Positions 26,934 to 35,204 of a DNA stretch of 35,981 nt are shown piece after piece. A model generated the notes under the pieces. That model saw only the letters and a list, made by a program, of their open reading frames with translations, had not been told where the DNA came from and searched no databases. Each line of letters begins with the position of its first letter. The stretch's first letter is position 1. Made by a program: the position numbers and the translations under genes. Source of the stretch: Clostridia bacterium (GTDB taxonomy: Bacteria; Bacillota; Clostridia; Oscillospirales; CAG-382); assembly GCA_017466805.1 (NCBI GenBank), contig JAFTTN010000073.1:1-35981 (forward strand). The letters run 5' to 3'.

Positions 26934-28217
26934 ATGGCAGCTATTAAAGCGAAAGAGATCGAAAAGAACAAGTATGAGTTTGAATTTCTCATCGAAAAGG
27001 AAGTATTTGACGCAGAGGTAAACAAGGTTTACCGCAAGAACGTTTCGAAGATGAACGTTCCCGGCTTCCGTAAGGGTAAAGCACCCAAGCATATTATCGA
27101 AAAGCTCTACGGCACGACCGTATTTTATGATGAAGCACTCGATAACCTTCTTCCCACCGCATATGAAACCGCTCTTGCTTCCACCAAGCTCGAAGCAGTA
27201 AGCCGCCCCGAAATCGATATCGTTTCTATCGACGAAAAGGGTGTTGCTCTTAAAGCACAGGTTTGGGTAAAGCCTGTTGTTGAAATCTCCGCATACAAGG
27301 GCTTGGAGGTTGTAAAGGAAGCTGTTGTCGTTACCGACGAAGACGTTATGAAGGATATCGACGCAACTCGCGAACGTAACTCCCGTATGCTTACCGTTGA
27401 AGGCAGATCTGCACAGAACGGTGACCAGGCTGTTATCGACTTCGAGGGCTTCCTCGATGGCATTGCATTCGAAGGCGGTAAGGGTGAAAAGTATCCCCTC
27501 GAGCTCGGCAGCGGCAGCTTTATCCCCGGCTTTGAAGAACAGATCGTTGGCAAGAACGTCGGCGATGAATTTGATATCGACGTTACCTTCCCCGAAGATT
27601 ACGGTGCAGAAAACCTCGCAGGTAAATCCGTTGTATTCAAGATCAAGCTCCACGAGCTCAAGGTAAAAGAACTTCCCGCGCTTGACGACGAATTCGTTAA
27701 GGACGTTTCTGAATTCAACACCGTTGATGAATATAAGGCAGACATCAAGGCGAAGATTACCGAACGCCGTGAAAAAGAAGCCGAAAGCAAGCTCGAAAAC
27801 GCAATTCTTGATGCACTTCTCGCAAATACCACCGTTGATATTCCCGCATGTATGATCGAACAGGAAATCGACGGATATATCCGCGATTACGAATATCGCC
27901 TTAAGTCGCAGGGCGCTTCTCTCGAAATGTACTTCCAGTACACCGGTATGACTATGGAGAAGTTCCGCGAAAGCTTCAAGGCAGAGGCAGAAAAGCAGGT
28001 TAAAACCAGACTCGCTCTCGGTAAGATCGTTAAGCTTGAAAAGATTAAGGCGCTTAAAAAGGATATCGAAGCTGAATACAAGAAGATTGCAGAAGGCTAT
28101 AATGTAGATATCGAAACCGTTAAGTCCAGCATTCCCGAATCCGGCATTTCCGAAGATATCGTTCTTCGCAAGGCTGTTGATCTTATCAAGGAAAACGCTG
28201 TTATCACCACAAAATAA
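26934..28217 (+). CDS. tig: trigger factor, ribosome-associated chaperone
   Basis: A 427-residue trigger factor, the usual length. The ribosome-binding tail includes the FRKGKAPKHI signature (residues about 43-54, GFRKGKAPK), followed by the FKBP-type peptidyl-prolyl isomerase domain (GDQAVIDFEGFLDG, GSGSFIPGFEEQI) and the C-terminal helical chaperone domain. It meets nascent chains at the ribosome exit. TTGGAGG is the SD. It is first in the canonical tig-clpP-clpX operon, with 18 bases to clpP. Confidence 0.97.
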   Translation: MAAIKAKEIEKNKYEFEFLIEKEVFDAEVNKVYRKNVSKMNVPGFRKGKAPKHIIEKLYGTTVFYDEALDNLLPTAYETALASTKLEAVSRPEIDIVSIDEKGVALKAQVWVKPVVEISAYKGLEVVKEAVVVTDEDVMKDIDATRERNSRMLTVEGRSAQNGDQAVIDFEGFLDGIAFEGGKGEKYPLELGSGSFIPGFEEQIVGKNVGDEFDIDVTFPEDYGAENLAGKSVVFKIKLHELKVKELPALDDEFVKDVSEFNTVDEYKADIKAKITERREKEAESKLENAILDALLANTTVDIPACMIEQEIDGYIRDYEYRLKSQGASLEMYFQYTGMTMEKFRESFKAEAEKQVKTRLALGKIVKLEKIKALKKDIEAEYKKIAEGYNVDIETVKSSIPESGISEDIVLRKAVDLIKENAVITTK

Positions 28218-28235
28218 TCGAAAGGTTGATCTAAT

Positions 28236-28826
28236 ATGTCTTTGGTACCGATGGTTGTCGAGCAGACTACGCGCGGCGAACGTTCATACGATATTTTTTC
28301 GCGCCTGCTCAATGACAGAATCGTTTTCATCGGCGAACCCATTACAGATACGGTTGCTTCGCTCGTCGTAGCGCAGCTTCTGTATCTCGAAAGTGTGGAT
28401 CGCGAAAAGGAAATATCGCTGTATATCAATTCTCCCGGTGGCTCTATCAGCGCGGGTATGGCGATATACGATACGATGAACTTTATTAAATGTCCTGTCA
28501 GCACTATCTGCATCGGTATGTGTGCAAGTATGGCGGCTGTCCTTCTCGCTTGCGGCGAAAAGGGAAGACGTATTGCTTTGCCGCATTCGAAGATTATGAT
28601 TCACCAACCCCTTATAAACGGTCATTTCCAAGACCAAACCACAAATCTCGAAATCGAAGCGGCTGAAATGGAGCGTATCCGTAAAATGCTCAACGAGCTT
28701 CTTGCCTCTGTAACGGGTAAGAGTATCGAAGAAATCGAAAAGGATACCGATCGAAATAATTATATGGATGCGCTCACCGCTAAGGAATACGGCATTGTGG
28801 ATAAAGTGCTCGAGCAGAGAGATTAA
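28236..28826 (+). CDS. clpP: ATP-dependent Clp protease proteolytic subunit ClpP
   Basis: A 196-residue ClpP serine peptidase, standard length. It begins [23 protein letters not shown] split as in the family. Catalytic Ser98 lies in [11 protein letters not shown], His123 in [11 protein letters not shown], and the Asp in EKDTDR (about 170-172). It forms the double-heptamer chamber and works with the ClpX encoded next. The Ser region reads [14 protein letters not shown] where most ClpPs have GQAASMGAFLL, a local variation. SD is GAAAGG. It is 18 bases after tig and 7 bases before clpX. Confidence 0.96.
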   Translation: MSLVPMVVEQTTRGERSYDIFSRLLNDRIVFIGEPITDTVASLVVAQLLYLESVDREKEISLYINSPGGSISAGMAIYDTMNFIKCPVSTICIGMCASMAAVLLACGEKGRRIALPHSKIMIHQPLINGHFQDQTTNLEIEAAEMERIRKMLNELLASVTGKSIEEIEKDTDRNNYMDALTAKEYGIVDKVLEQRD

Positions 28827-28833
28827 TTAAAGT

Positions 28834-30093
28834 ATGGCAGATAAAAGAAATATTTGCGGCTTTTGCGGCAGACCATCTTCGCACGTTACGACTTTGTCAA
28901 TACATGGCAATCATATCGATTTCTGCGATGAATGTTTAAATCTGTGCTGCGAAATCTCGGACGAGTATAACGAGCTTTTCGCATTGCCGGAAGAAGCCGA
29001 GCTTATAGAAGAAAATTCCGAAGCGCCTTTAAAGCTTCCCAAACCTGCAGAAATTAAAGCAGAGCTTGATAAATACGTTATCGGGCAGGATGAAGCAAAA
29101 ATAACGCTTTCGGTGGCAATCTATAATCATTATAAGCGCATAAATGCATTAAACGAAAAGAATGAAAAGAAAAGCGCAAAAAATTCTTCCGAGGAATTTT
29201 CGGATGTAGAATTAAGCAAATGCAACGTTCTTCTTCTTGGCCCGACAGGTGTTGGAAAAACGTTGCTTGCTCAAACGCTTGCGCGTATGCTCGACGTCCC
29301 CTTTGCAATAGCGGATGCTACGACCCTTACTGAAGCGGGATATGTCGGAGAAGACGTCGAAAACATACTCGTACGTCTGCTTCAGGCAGCCGATTTCGAC
29401 GTAAAGAAGGCAGAACGCGGGATTATTTATATCGATGAAATCGATAAGATTTCCCGCAAGAGCGAAAATCGCTCTATCACCCGCGACGTTTCGGGCGAAG
29501 GTGTTCAGCAGGCTTTGCTGAAGATTGTCGAAGGTACCGTTTCCAACGTTCCGCCACAAGGCGGCAGAAAGCATCCCAATCAGGAATTTATACAAATAGA
29601 TACCTCCAATATTCTGTTCATCTGCGGCGGTGCGTTTGATGGCCTGCGCGATATAGTAGGAACGCGTCTCGGCAGACAAACGGTTGGATACAATGCGCCG
29701 ACCTTAACGTCGGAGGAGCGTAAAAAAGGCGCCGATCTAAAAAAAGTAACCCAGCAAGATATCGTAAAATACGGTCTTATTCCCGAGCTTGTAGGCAGAA
29801 TACCGGTTATCGCAACTCTTGAACCGCTCGATAAGGACGCTCTCGTGCGTATTCTTAAAGAACCGAAGAATGCACTTATTAAGCAATATCAAAAGCTATT
29901 TGCATACGACGGTGTCGAGCTCATCTTTACCGATGAAGCGATCGAGGCTATTGCCGAAAAGGCATATAAGCTTCAAAGCGGTGCAAGAGGCTTGCGTGCT
30001 GTTACCGAAGGAATAATGACAAAATATATGTACGAAATCCCCTCAGATGCAACCGTAAAAACACTCACCATTACAAAAGAAATGATAGTTTAA
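28834..30093 (+). CDS. clpX: ATP-dependent Clp protease ATP-binding subunit ClpX
   Basis: A 419-residue AAA+ unfoldase. The N-terminal zinc finger is C8-x2-C11 and C31-x2-C34. Walker A is GPTGVGKT (136-143), Walker B IIYIDEID (197-204), the pore loop GYVGEDVE. The ClpP-docking loop, usually I-G-F-G, reads T-V-G-Y-N here. It feeds substrates into ClpP. There is no strong SD (only AAAG) before the ATG, so it probably depends on translational coupling with clpP. Third gene of the tig operon. Confidence 0.97.
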   Translation: MADKRNICGFCGRPSSHVTTLSIHGNHIDFCDECLNLCCEISDEYNELFALPEEAELIEENSEAPLKLPKPAEIKAELDKYVIGQDEAKITLSVAIYNHYKRINALNEKNEKKSAKNSSEEFSDVELSKCNVLLLGPTGVGKTLLAQTLARMLDVPFAIADATTLTEAGYVGEDVENILVRLLQAADFDVKKAERGIIYIDEIDKISRKSENRSITRDVSGEGVQQALLKIVEGTVSNVPPQGGRKHPNQEFIQIDTSNILFICGGAFDGLRDIVGTRLGRQTVGYNAPTLTSEERKKGADLKKVTQQDIVKYGLIPELVGRIPVIATLEPLDKDALVRILKEPKNALIKQYQKLFAYDGVELIFTDEAIEAIAEKAYKLQSGARGLRAVTEGIMTKYMYEIPSDATVKTLTITKEMIV

Positions 30094-30105
30094 AGGAGAG
30101 TTATT

Positions 30106-30993
30106 ATGACAGCTGTTATCCTTGCAGCAGGTCTGGGAAGCCGCTACGGCGGTTTAAAGCAGATCGATCCTGTAGGACCTCGTGGTGAATTCATAATCGA
30201 CTATTCTGTATACGACTGTATCCGTGCAGGCTTTGATAAGATAGTTTTTATCATCAAAGAAGAAAACCTCGAAGCCTTTGAAGAAACGATAGGCTCGCGC
30301 ATTAAAAACATAAAAATTGAATATGCGTTCCAAAATATGAACGATCTTCCCGATGGTTTTTCCTGTCCGGCAGATAGAATAAAGCCGTGGGGAACCGCAC
30401 ACGCACTTCGTGCTTGCCGTAATATTGTTGACGATAAGTTCGTTATCTTCAACGCCGATGATTTTTATGGCAGAGAATCCTTCGAGGTAATGTACGATTA
30501 TCTAAAAGAGGTTAATTCAAAGCGTTTTGCAATGCCGGGCTACGTTCTATCCAATACGCTATCGAGCAACGGTCACGTTGCCCGCGGAGTATGTGTAACC
30601 GAAAACGGCAACATAAAGCATATACGTGAACTCAAAAAGATAATGCGTGTAGACGGTGTTACAAAATACGAAGAAAAGGGCGAATGGCACGAAATCGATG
30701 AAAATTCACCCGTTTCGATGAACTTTTGGGCATTTACGCCCGACGTATTTAAGCACGTCGAAGAAGGATTTATCGAATTTTTAAAAAATCCCGAAACCGA
30801 TCTTCTTACAGACGAATATTATATTCCCAACGTTATCGACGAAGGGATCACAAAAGGCGAATTCGAATGTAAGGTCGTGCACACCGATGCTAAATGGATG
30901 GGTGTTACGTATCGTTCGGATAAGCCCGAATTCGAAAGCTTCTTGAATTCAAAAATCGAAAGCGGCGATTACCCCGCAGATCTTTGGAACTAA
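30106..30993 (+). CDS. nucleotidyltransferase of the sugar-1-phosphate class
   Basis: A 295-residue GT-A-fold nucleotidyltransferase. AVILAAGLGSRYGGLKQ is the NTP-binding loop (GxGxR), followed by FNADDFYG, the metal-binding Asp, and NFWAFTPDVF. It should join an NTP with a sugar- or polyol-phosphate, as glucose-1-phosphate thymidylyl- or mannose-1-phosphate guanylyltransferases do; the partner is unknown. SD AAGGAGAG is good. It lies 12 bases after clpX and is followed by a terminator, so it may be co-transcribed with clpX or have its own promoter. Confidence 0.8.
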   Translation: MTAVILAAGLGSRYGGLKQIDPVGPRGEFIIDYSVYDCIRAGFDKIVFIIKEENLEAFEETIGSRIKNIKIEYAFQNMNDLPDGFSCPADRIKPWGTAHALRACRNIVDDKFVIFNADDFYGRESFEVMYDYLKEVNSKRFAMPGYVLSNTLSSNGHVARGVCVTENGNIKHIRELKKIMRVDGVTKYEEKGEWHEIDENSPVSMNFWAFTPDVFKHVEEGFIEFLKNPETDLLTDEYYIPNVIDEGITKGEFECKVVHTDAKWMGVTYRSDKPEFESFLNSKIESGDYPADLWN

Positions 30994-31004
30994 TAAATAA
31001 ATTA

Positions 31005-31028
31005 ACGGCTCTGCTTCTGCGGAGTCGT
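31005..31028 (+). terminator. terminator after the nucleotidyltransferase
   Basis: Arms ACGGCTCTGC and GCGGAGTCGT with loop TTCT pair over ten bases (two G-T), followed by TTTTTGT. The APH gene starts 25 bases later. Confidence 0.7.
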
Positions 31029-31052
31029 TTTTGTCCTAACGAAAGGTATGTT

Positions 31053-31928
31053 ATGAAAGTAAACGAAATCGTTTCAAAAACGGAGATAAAAAAAGGCTGG
31101 TCGAATGATAAGAAGTATCGCGCGATTGCACAAGACGGCAATATTTACCTCCTGCGCACCTCTGATATTTCACAGCTTGACCGCAAGAGGCAAGAGCACG
31201 AATATATGTCGGTATGTGCCGAAATGGGCTTGTTTATTTGCAAACCTATTTCGTTCGAAATTTGCGGTAATGAAGTGTGCACGATACAAAGCTGGATAGA
31301 AGGCGAAGACGCCGAAGCGGTTATTTCAGGGCTTGCGCTTAAAGAGCAATACCGTTTTGGAGTAGTAGCCGGTAAAATTTTGCAAAAAATACATTCCATA
31401 CCTGCACCAAAGAACACGCCCGAATGGTCGGCTCGTTTTAACGCAAAAGCAGACCGTAAGATAAAAATGTATAATGATTGCCCGATAAAATACGATAACG
31501 GTGATGCGTTTATCGAATATGTAAATTCCCATCGTAAGCTACTCGAAAACAGACCGTTTTCGTTTCAGCACGGCGATTACCATATCGGCAATATGATGAT
31601 CGGAAATGATAGGGAATTATACGTAATAGACTTTAATCGCTTTGATTTCGGAGATCCTTGGGAAGAGTTTAACCGTATCGTTTGGAGTGCACAAGCTTCG
31701 CCGCATTTTGCAAGCGGAATGGTAGACGGTTATTTCGATAACGACGTTCCTTATCGATTCTGGGAACTCCTTGCTTTGTATATTTCCTGCAATACCCTTA
31801 GTTCTATCCCTTGGGCAATCCCTTTTGGCGATAAGGAGATAGAAACAATGAAAAATCAAGCGAAAGAAGTACTGCATTGGTATAACGGTATGCAAAACGT
31901 AATTCCCTCGTGGTATATAAATAAATAA
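31053..31928 (+). CDS. aminoglycoside-phosphotransferase-fold kinase
   Basis: A 291-residue APH/choline-kinase-like enzyme. The N-lobe has a Lys/Glu nucleotide site, and the catalytic block is QHGDYHIGNMM (HGD at residues 173-175, Asn180) with the metal Asp193 in VIDFNRFDFGDP. The family phosphorylates small molecules, choline, sugars or aminoglycosides; the substrate is not determinable. The start at 31053 has AAAGG and follows a terminator, so it likely has its own promoter. A start at 30984 would overlap the preceding stop and the terminator, and is rejected. Proximity to a nucleotidyltransferase (as in licC/licA-type phosphocholine systems) makes a kinase-nucleotidyltransferase pair plausible, but the target is inference. 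Confidence 0.82.
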   Translation: MKVNEIVSKTEIKKGWSNDKKYRAIAQDGNIYLLRTSDISQLDRKRQEHEYMSVCAEMGLFICKPISFEICGNEVCTIQSWIEGEDAEAVISGLALKEQYRFGVVAGKILQKIHSIPAPKNTPEWSARFNAKADRKIKMYNDCPIKYDNGDAFIEYVNSHRKLLENRPFSFQHGDYHIGNMMIGNDRELYVIDFNRFDFGDPWEEFNRIVWSAQASPHFASGMVDGYFDNDVPYRFWELLALYISCNTLSSIPWAIPFGDKEIETMKNQAKEVLHWYNGMQNVIPSWYINK

Positions 31929-31952
31929 AAGTCCCATATGGGACTTTTATTT
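31923..31952. terminator. palindromic terminator between the kinase and vanZ
   Basis: A perfect 30-base palindrome (15-base arms with GTCCCAT in the stem) followed by T runs in both directions. It overlaps the stops of both converging genes. Confidence 0.9.
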
Positions 31953-32483
31953 TTTCTTTTTAAATAGTTTAGGCACGACAATTACCAAAGCGCCCAAAAA
32001 CGCCCCCAACGCGTTGCAAATAACGTCGTCGGTCCAAGCCTCACCTAAATGGAAAAAGTATTGTGAAAGCTCGATTATTAAGCTTAAAAGTGCACCCGCA
32101 ACGCTCGAAACAAAAACAGTGACACCTGCTTTGAATTTGTGCGACAATGCGCAAGACAAAAACATTCCGAACGGTAAAAACATAATCACGTTCATATAAA
32201 GCTGACGTATCATTTCGCGCTGTGTTTTTGCCACAACAAATGAATAAAAAGGAATAAGCTCTACCTTGTAGATATTTCCGCTGCGAACAATCAGCGTGTT
32301 ATAAATAATCAAAAAGCACATTACACAAAAGCATATTAAATTAAATATCAGCCAAATGTTCGTGCCGCGTCCGTTCTTTTTAACAGTAACGTATTTATAG
32401 TTTAATACTGCCCAAATTAAACATACTGCAAAACAACATAACGTTACAAATAACAGAGGTAAGAGGTAAATAAAAAGCAGCAT
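31947..32483 (-). CDS. VanZ-family membrane protein
   Basis: A 178-residue protein with about four membrane helices (residues about 5-28, 45-65, 95-110, 120-165) and a KKKK end. The VanZ signature is present: ELIPFYSF, NVIMFLPFGMFL and ELSQ...TDDVICNALGAFLGA. VanZ of the vancomycin cluster gives low teicoplanin resistance, but the family is broad and mostly of unknown role, often with capsule or wall genes. It begins two bases after the phosphatase stop, so it is the last gene of the CMP-sugar operon. It probably faces both sides of the membrane. Confidence 0.85.
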   Translation of the reverse strand: MLLFIYLLPLLFVTLCCFAVCLIWAVLNYKYVTVKKNGRGTNIWLIFNLICFCVMCFLIIYNTLIVRSGNIYKVELIPFYSFVVAKTQREMIRQLYMNVIMFLPFGMFLSCALSHKFKAGVTVFVSSVAGALLSLIIELSQYFFHLGEAWTDDVICNALGAFLGALVIVVPKLFKKKK

Positions 32484-32484
32484 A

Positions 32485-32955
32485 TTATTTTTCGTCTGCT
32501 ATTAAATCGATAAATTCGCGAACAGCTCCGCAGCCGCCGTCGCGCTTGCAAATGTGGTCGACCTCACGCAATACTTCAAATACAGCATCGGCAGGGCAGG
32601 CGGTAAAGCCGCAAAACTCAATACACGCTAAATCGTTCAAATCGTCGCCGATATATGCAATTTCCTCGGACCGAAGTCTCATTTCCGTAGCTATGGATTT
32701 CAGCATAGCGAGTTTATCGGAAATACCTTGGTAAACGTGTGTTATGCCCAATTCAGTAGCGCGCTTTTCAACAATTTTAGAGCTTCGCCCCGTTATAATA
32801 ACCGGTGTTATCGAAAGCTTGGGTAGTATTTGTGCAATGCCGTATCCATCTTTTACATTGAACGCCTTGCATAATTCGCCGTTTTCGGATGTGTATATTT
32901 TTCCGTCGGTTAGGGTTCCGTCAACGTCCATAACCAAAAGCTTAATGTTGGACAT
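32485..32955 (-). CDS. KdsC-type HAD phosphatase
   Basis: A 156-residue HAD hydrolase of the YrbI/KdsC group, the small C0 type that forms tetramers. The nucleophile is in MDVDGTLTDG (residues about 9-18), the second motif ITGRSS, then the Lys in SDKLAML and GDDLNDL. Family members remove the phosphate from 3-deoxy-ulosonate-8-phosphates or sialic-acid 9-phosphates before CMP activation. Neighbours fit this: a CMP-transferase-like enzyme and an aldolase in the same operon. It overlaps neither, with one-base gaps on both sides. Confidence 0.9.
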   Translation of the reverse strand: MSNIKLLVMDVDGTLTDGKIYTSENGELCKAFNVKDGYGIAQILPKLSITPVIITGRSSKIVEKRATELGITHVYQGISDKLAMLKSIATEMRLRSEEIAYIGDDLNDLACIEFCGFTACPADAVFEVLREVDHICKRDGGCGAVREFIDLIADEK

Positions 32956-32956
32956 A

Positions 32957-34540
32957 TTATTCCTCGTAAAGTGATTGAGTCAAGAAGGTGACGGGAAGCG
33001 TAGCACGCAGTCTCCGCACGTATTCTTTAAAGTATTCGTTTCGCAAGCGTGCTTGCTCCTCGCTAACCGGTCTACGCATGGTTTTGTCGTAATAGTTTGT
33101 GTTAATATCGACCGAAAAACCGTCAAAGCCGGCCAAAACAAGCTCACTTGCACCGCAAGCAGTCATCAGCTTCAAAGCAACGATGCCGGAAGAATCGTTT
33201 ACGCCGTTTTCGAGAGTAATCCATTTTTCGTAATCGATTACATAAACTCTGTCAGATGGTGTGGCAGCAATACCGCTCGTGGCTATAATTCTTTTGCCGT
33301 TCACAACCGCATCGTTGTATGCATCAATTCGTGTTGTTAACACAAAATCGGTCTCGTATTTATCAAAAGCGTTCAGAGAAATGCTGACAGTATCATTGCA
33401 GGAAAGCAATTCTCTTATTTTTTGGTCTGCATCGGTCAAACGCTTACCCGGGGCGAGCAACAGAATACGCCTTCCGTTAATAATGCTCGTAAGCTCTTTA
33501 ATAACGGGGTCATCGTTTGCGTGTTTGCGTGCATTAAATGAAAGATAAAGCTGTTCTGCATATTCCTTATCGAACGAAACCTTTTTTTCTTCGGAGATCA
33601 TTCCCAAAAGCTCTGCGACCTGCTCAACGGGAAGCATATGCTTTTTGTAAAAATGACCGGCGTAGCTGGGCGTGCAGTGGTTTACCGAAGATAGATAGTA
33701 TTCAATAGAGTAACCCCAATAAAATTCAGCGCGAATGGTGTTTACAACTTTGTCGATAACCTCTAATAAAGGCTGGATTTTATAGTTCTTGTTAAAATAT
33801 AGGTTCAAATGCTCCAAAAATAACTCGGTGTTTAAATTTCCTGCACCCTTGCCCATACCGAGAATAGATGCGTCGATTATAAGATTTCTCGAAGTAAAGA
33901 ACTGTAAAAGAGTAACTGCGTTGGAATAAGACAATTGAAGGTTGTTATGCGAATGGAAGCCCATTTGAATGTTTTGATCGAGATTACGGTCGACAAGATG
34001 AACGATACGGTTTAGGTCGTTCATTCGCATTTCGCCAAAGCTGTCGACAATGTAGAAAGCTGTAGCATCGCTTAATTCACGATTGACGACGTCGATTAAT
34101 TCTAAAAGCTCGGCGTCTGAATATCGCATTATTGTCATCGGCTGAATAAAGAGCTTGTAACCCTTTTTCAAAACAGCTTTTGCTGTTGCAAGCATATTCA
34201 AACGGTCTTTTTTGTGGAAGGCAATTCTTAAACCGTCTATTCCGCTACCGTCATATTCAGAGAGTAATTCAGGATCGAACTTTCCAAAATCGAACATAGC
34301 AACGTATTCAACGTTGCTTTTTTTGCGTTTTAAAAATTTCTTAATCGCAATTTCGTCACAAAACTGTGTGCGTCCTTCGATACTGCCTTTTTTGGAATCT
34401 ATATATCCAAGTTCTATAACGTCGACCTCGGATTTTTCTAACGAATCAAGTATTTGATTCATATACGATTGTCCGAAATTAAAGTCGATAACGCATCCGC
34501 CGTCGCGTAACGTTACGTCCAATACCTTAACAGATTTCAT
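32957..34540 (-). CDS. DRE-TIM aldolase fused to a GT42/DUF115-like domain
   Basis: A 527-residue two-domain protein. Residues 1 to about 330 are a HMGL-like pyruvate-aldolase barrel: VTLRDGG (9-15), metal-binding HSH (196-198), and GMGKGAGN (228-235). Relatives include 4-hydroxy-2-oxovalerate aldolase, HMG-CoA lyase and isopropylmalate synthase. Residues about 357-520 are a Rossmann-like domain: RRILLLAPGKRL, SLNAF, TSGIAATPS, and SGIVALKLMTACGASELV followed by LAGFDGF. That layout (a Gly-rich start, an N-type loop, SG..AL.L...G plus L.GFD) resembles GT42 sialyltransferases and DUF115/MptE-like proteins. In the operon it replaces the expected NeuB or KdsA synthase. Start at 34540 has AAGGAGA. 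Known family members of this size are called only aldolase catalytic domain protein; function is not established. Confidence 0.75.
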   Translation of the reverse strand: MKSVKVLDVTLRDGGCVIDFNFGQSYMNQILDSLEKSEVDVIELGYIDSKKGSIEGRTQFCDEIAIKKFLKRKKSNVEYVAMFDFGKFDPELLSEYDGSGIDGLRIAFHKKDRLNMLATAKAVLKKGYKLFIQPMTIMRYSDAELLELIDVVNRELSDATAFYIVDSFGEMRMNDLNRIVHLVDRNLDQNIQMGFHSHNNLQLSYSNAVTLLQFFTSRNLIIDASILGMGKGAGNLNTELFLEHLNLYFNKNYKIQPLLEVIDKVVNTIRAEFYWGYSIEYYLSSVNHCTPSYAGHFYKKHMLPVEQVAELLGMISEEKKVSFDKEYAEQLYLSFNARKHANDDPVIKELTSIINGRRILLLAPGKRLTDADQKIRELLSCNDTVSISLNAFDKYETDFVLTTRIDAYNDAVVNGKRIIATSGIAATPSDRVYVIDYEKWITLENGVNDSSGIVALKLMTACGASELVLAGFDGFSVDINTNYYDKTMRRPVSEEQARLRNEYFKEYVRRLRATLPVTFLTQSLYEE

Positions 34541-34549
34541 TGCTTCTCC

Positions 34550-35194
34550 TTAAAGGTCTATACCGACCATCGCTTCTGCTAATTTAAAATCCTCGGGGTT
34601 GTTAATATCAACCGCTTCTTTAAAAGAAACCTCTTTAATATAGGGCTTCTTGCCGATACGTCTGCGGTATGCTTTGAATACGTCATTAGTGAACACGTAC
34701 ACCCCCGATGTTTCGCGGTAAATCGGCTCGATGTCTTGGCTGCGAGGGATATTCATCGCATCGAAATTCAATGGCTCGCCGTCTTTCCATAAGAAGTCTT
34801 GGATCTTTACCGCACAGAAAGCCGAGTCAAATTCGCCGCTCAAAACTGCATTTACACATTCTTTAATCGTTTCGACACTGATAAATGGGGCAGTTGCGTG
34901 CACGTATATATAAACGTCAGCAGGCTTTTCGTTTGAAAACGCTTCGAAAATCTGTGAAAAATTCGAGGTGGGGAGGTCAAGATGTTGCGATCGCTTTAAA
35001 AATTCAACTTTTTGGGGCAAATATTCGCACACCGCCTCGTTGCTGCAATACACGTATATTTCGTCGGCAACGTTTGCTTCCCTAACTGCTTCAAGCTGGT
35101 GTTGAAGCAAAGGCTTTCCACCGAGCACCATAACGTTCTTGCCGGGTAAACGCTCGTTATTTAACTTAATTGGCATTATAGCGATGATTTTCAT
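34550..35194 (-). CDS. CMP-acylneuraminate / ulosonate cytidylyltransferase
   Basis: A 214-residue cytidylyltransferase of the NeuA/KdsB fold. Its N-terminal MPIKLNNERLPGKN is the CTP-binding motif (usually PARGGSKRLPGKN; the Arg-Gly-Gly-Ser part is replaced by LNN here). Further blocks are ATAPFISVETI, ETSGVYVF and EAVDINNPEDF with the metal Asp. It attaches CMP to a 2-keto-3-deoxy acid. The exact acid cannot be told; the altered loop argues for an unusual one. It is preceded by a GT2 enzyme and followed after nine bases by the aldolase fusion, forming one operon. Confidence 0.85.
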   Translation of the reverse strand: MKIIAIMPIKLNNERLPGKNVMVLGGKPLLQHQLEAVREANVADEIYVYCSNEAVCEYLPQKVEFLKRSQHLDLPTSNFSQIFEAFSNEKPADVYIYVHATAPFISVETIKECVNAVLSGEFDSAFCAVKIQDFLWKDGEPLNFDAMNIPRSQDIEPIYRETSGVYVFTNDVFKAYRRRIGKKPYIKEVSFKEAVDINNPEDFKLAEAMVGIDL

Positions 35195-35204
35195 ATTAAC
35201 CTCG

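Noticed and set aside
30984..31052. Start of the APH-like kinase at 30984
   Set aside because: The segment spans the stop of the previous gene and the terminator; ATG 31053 has AAAGG and the right beginning.
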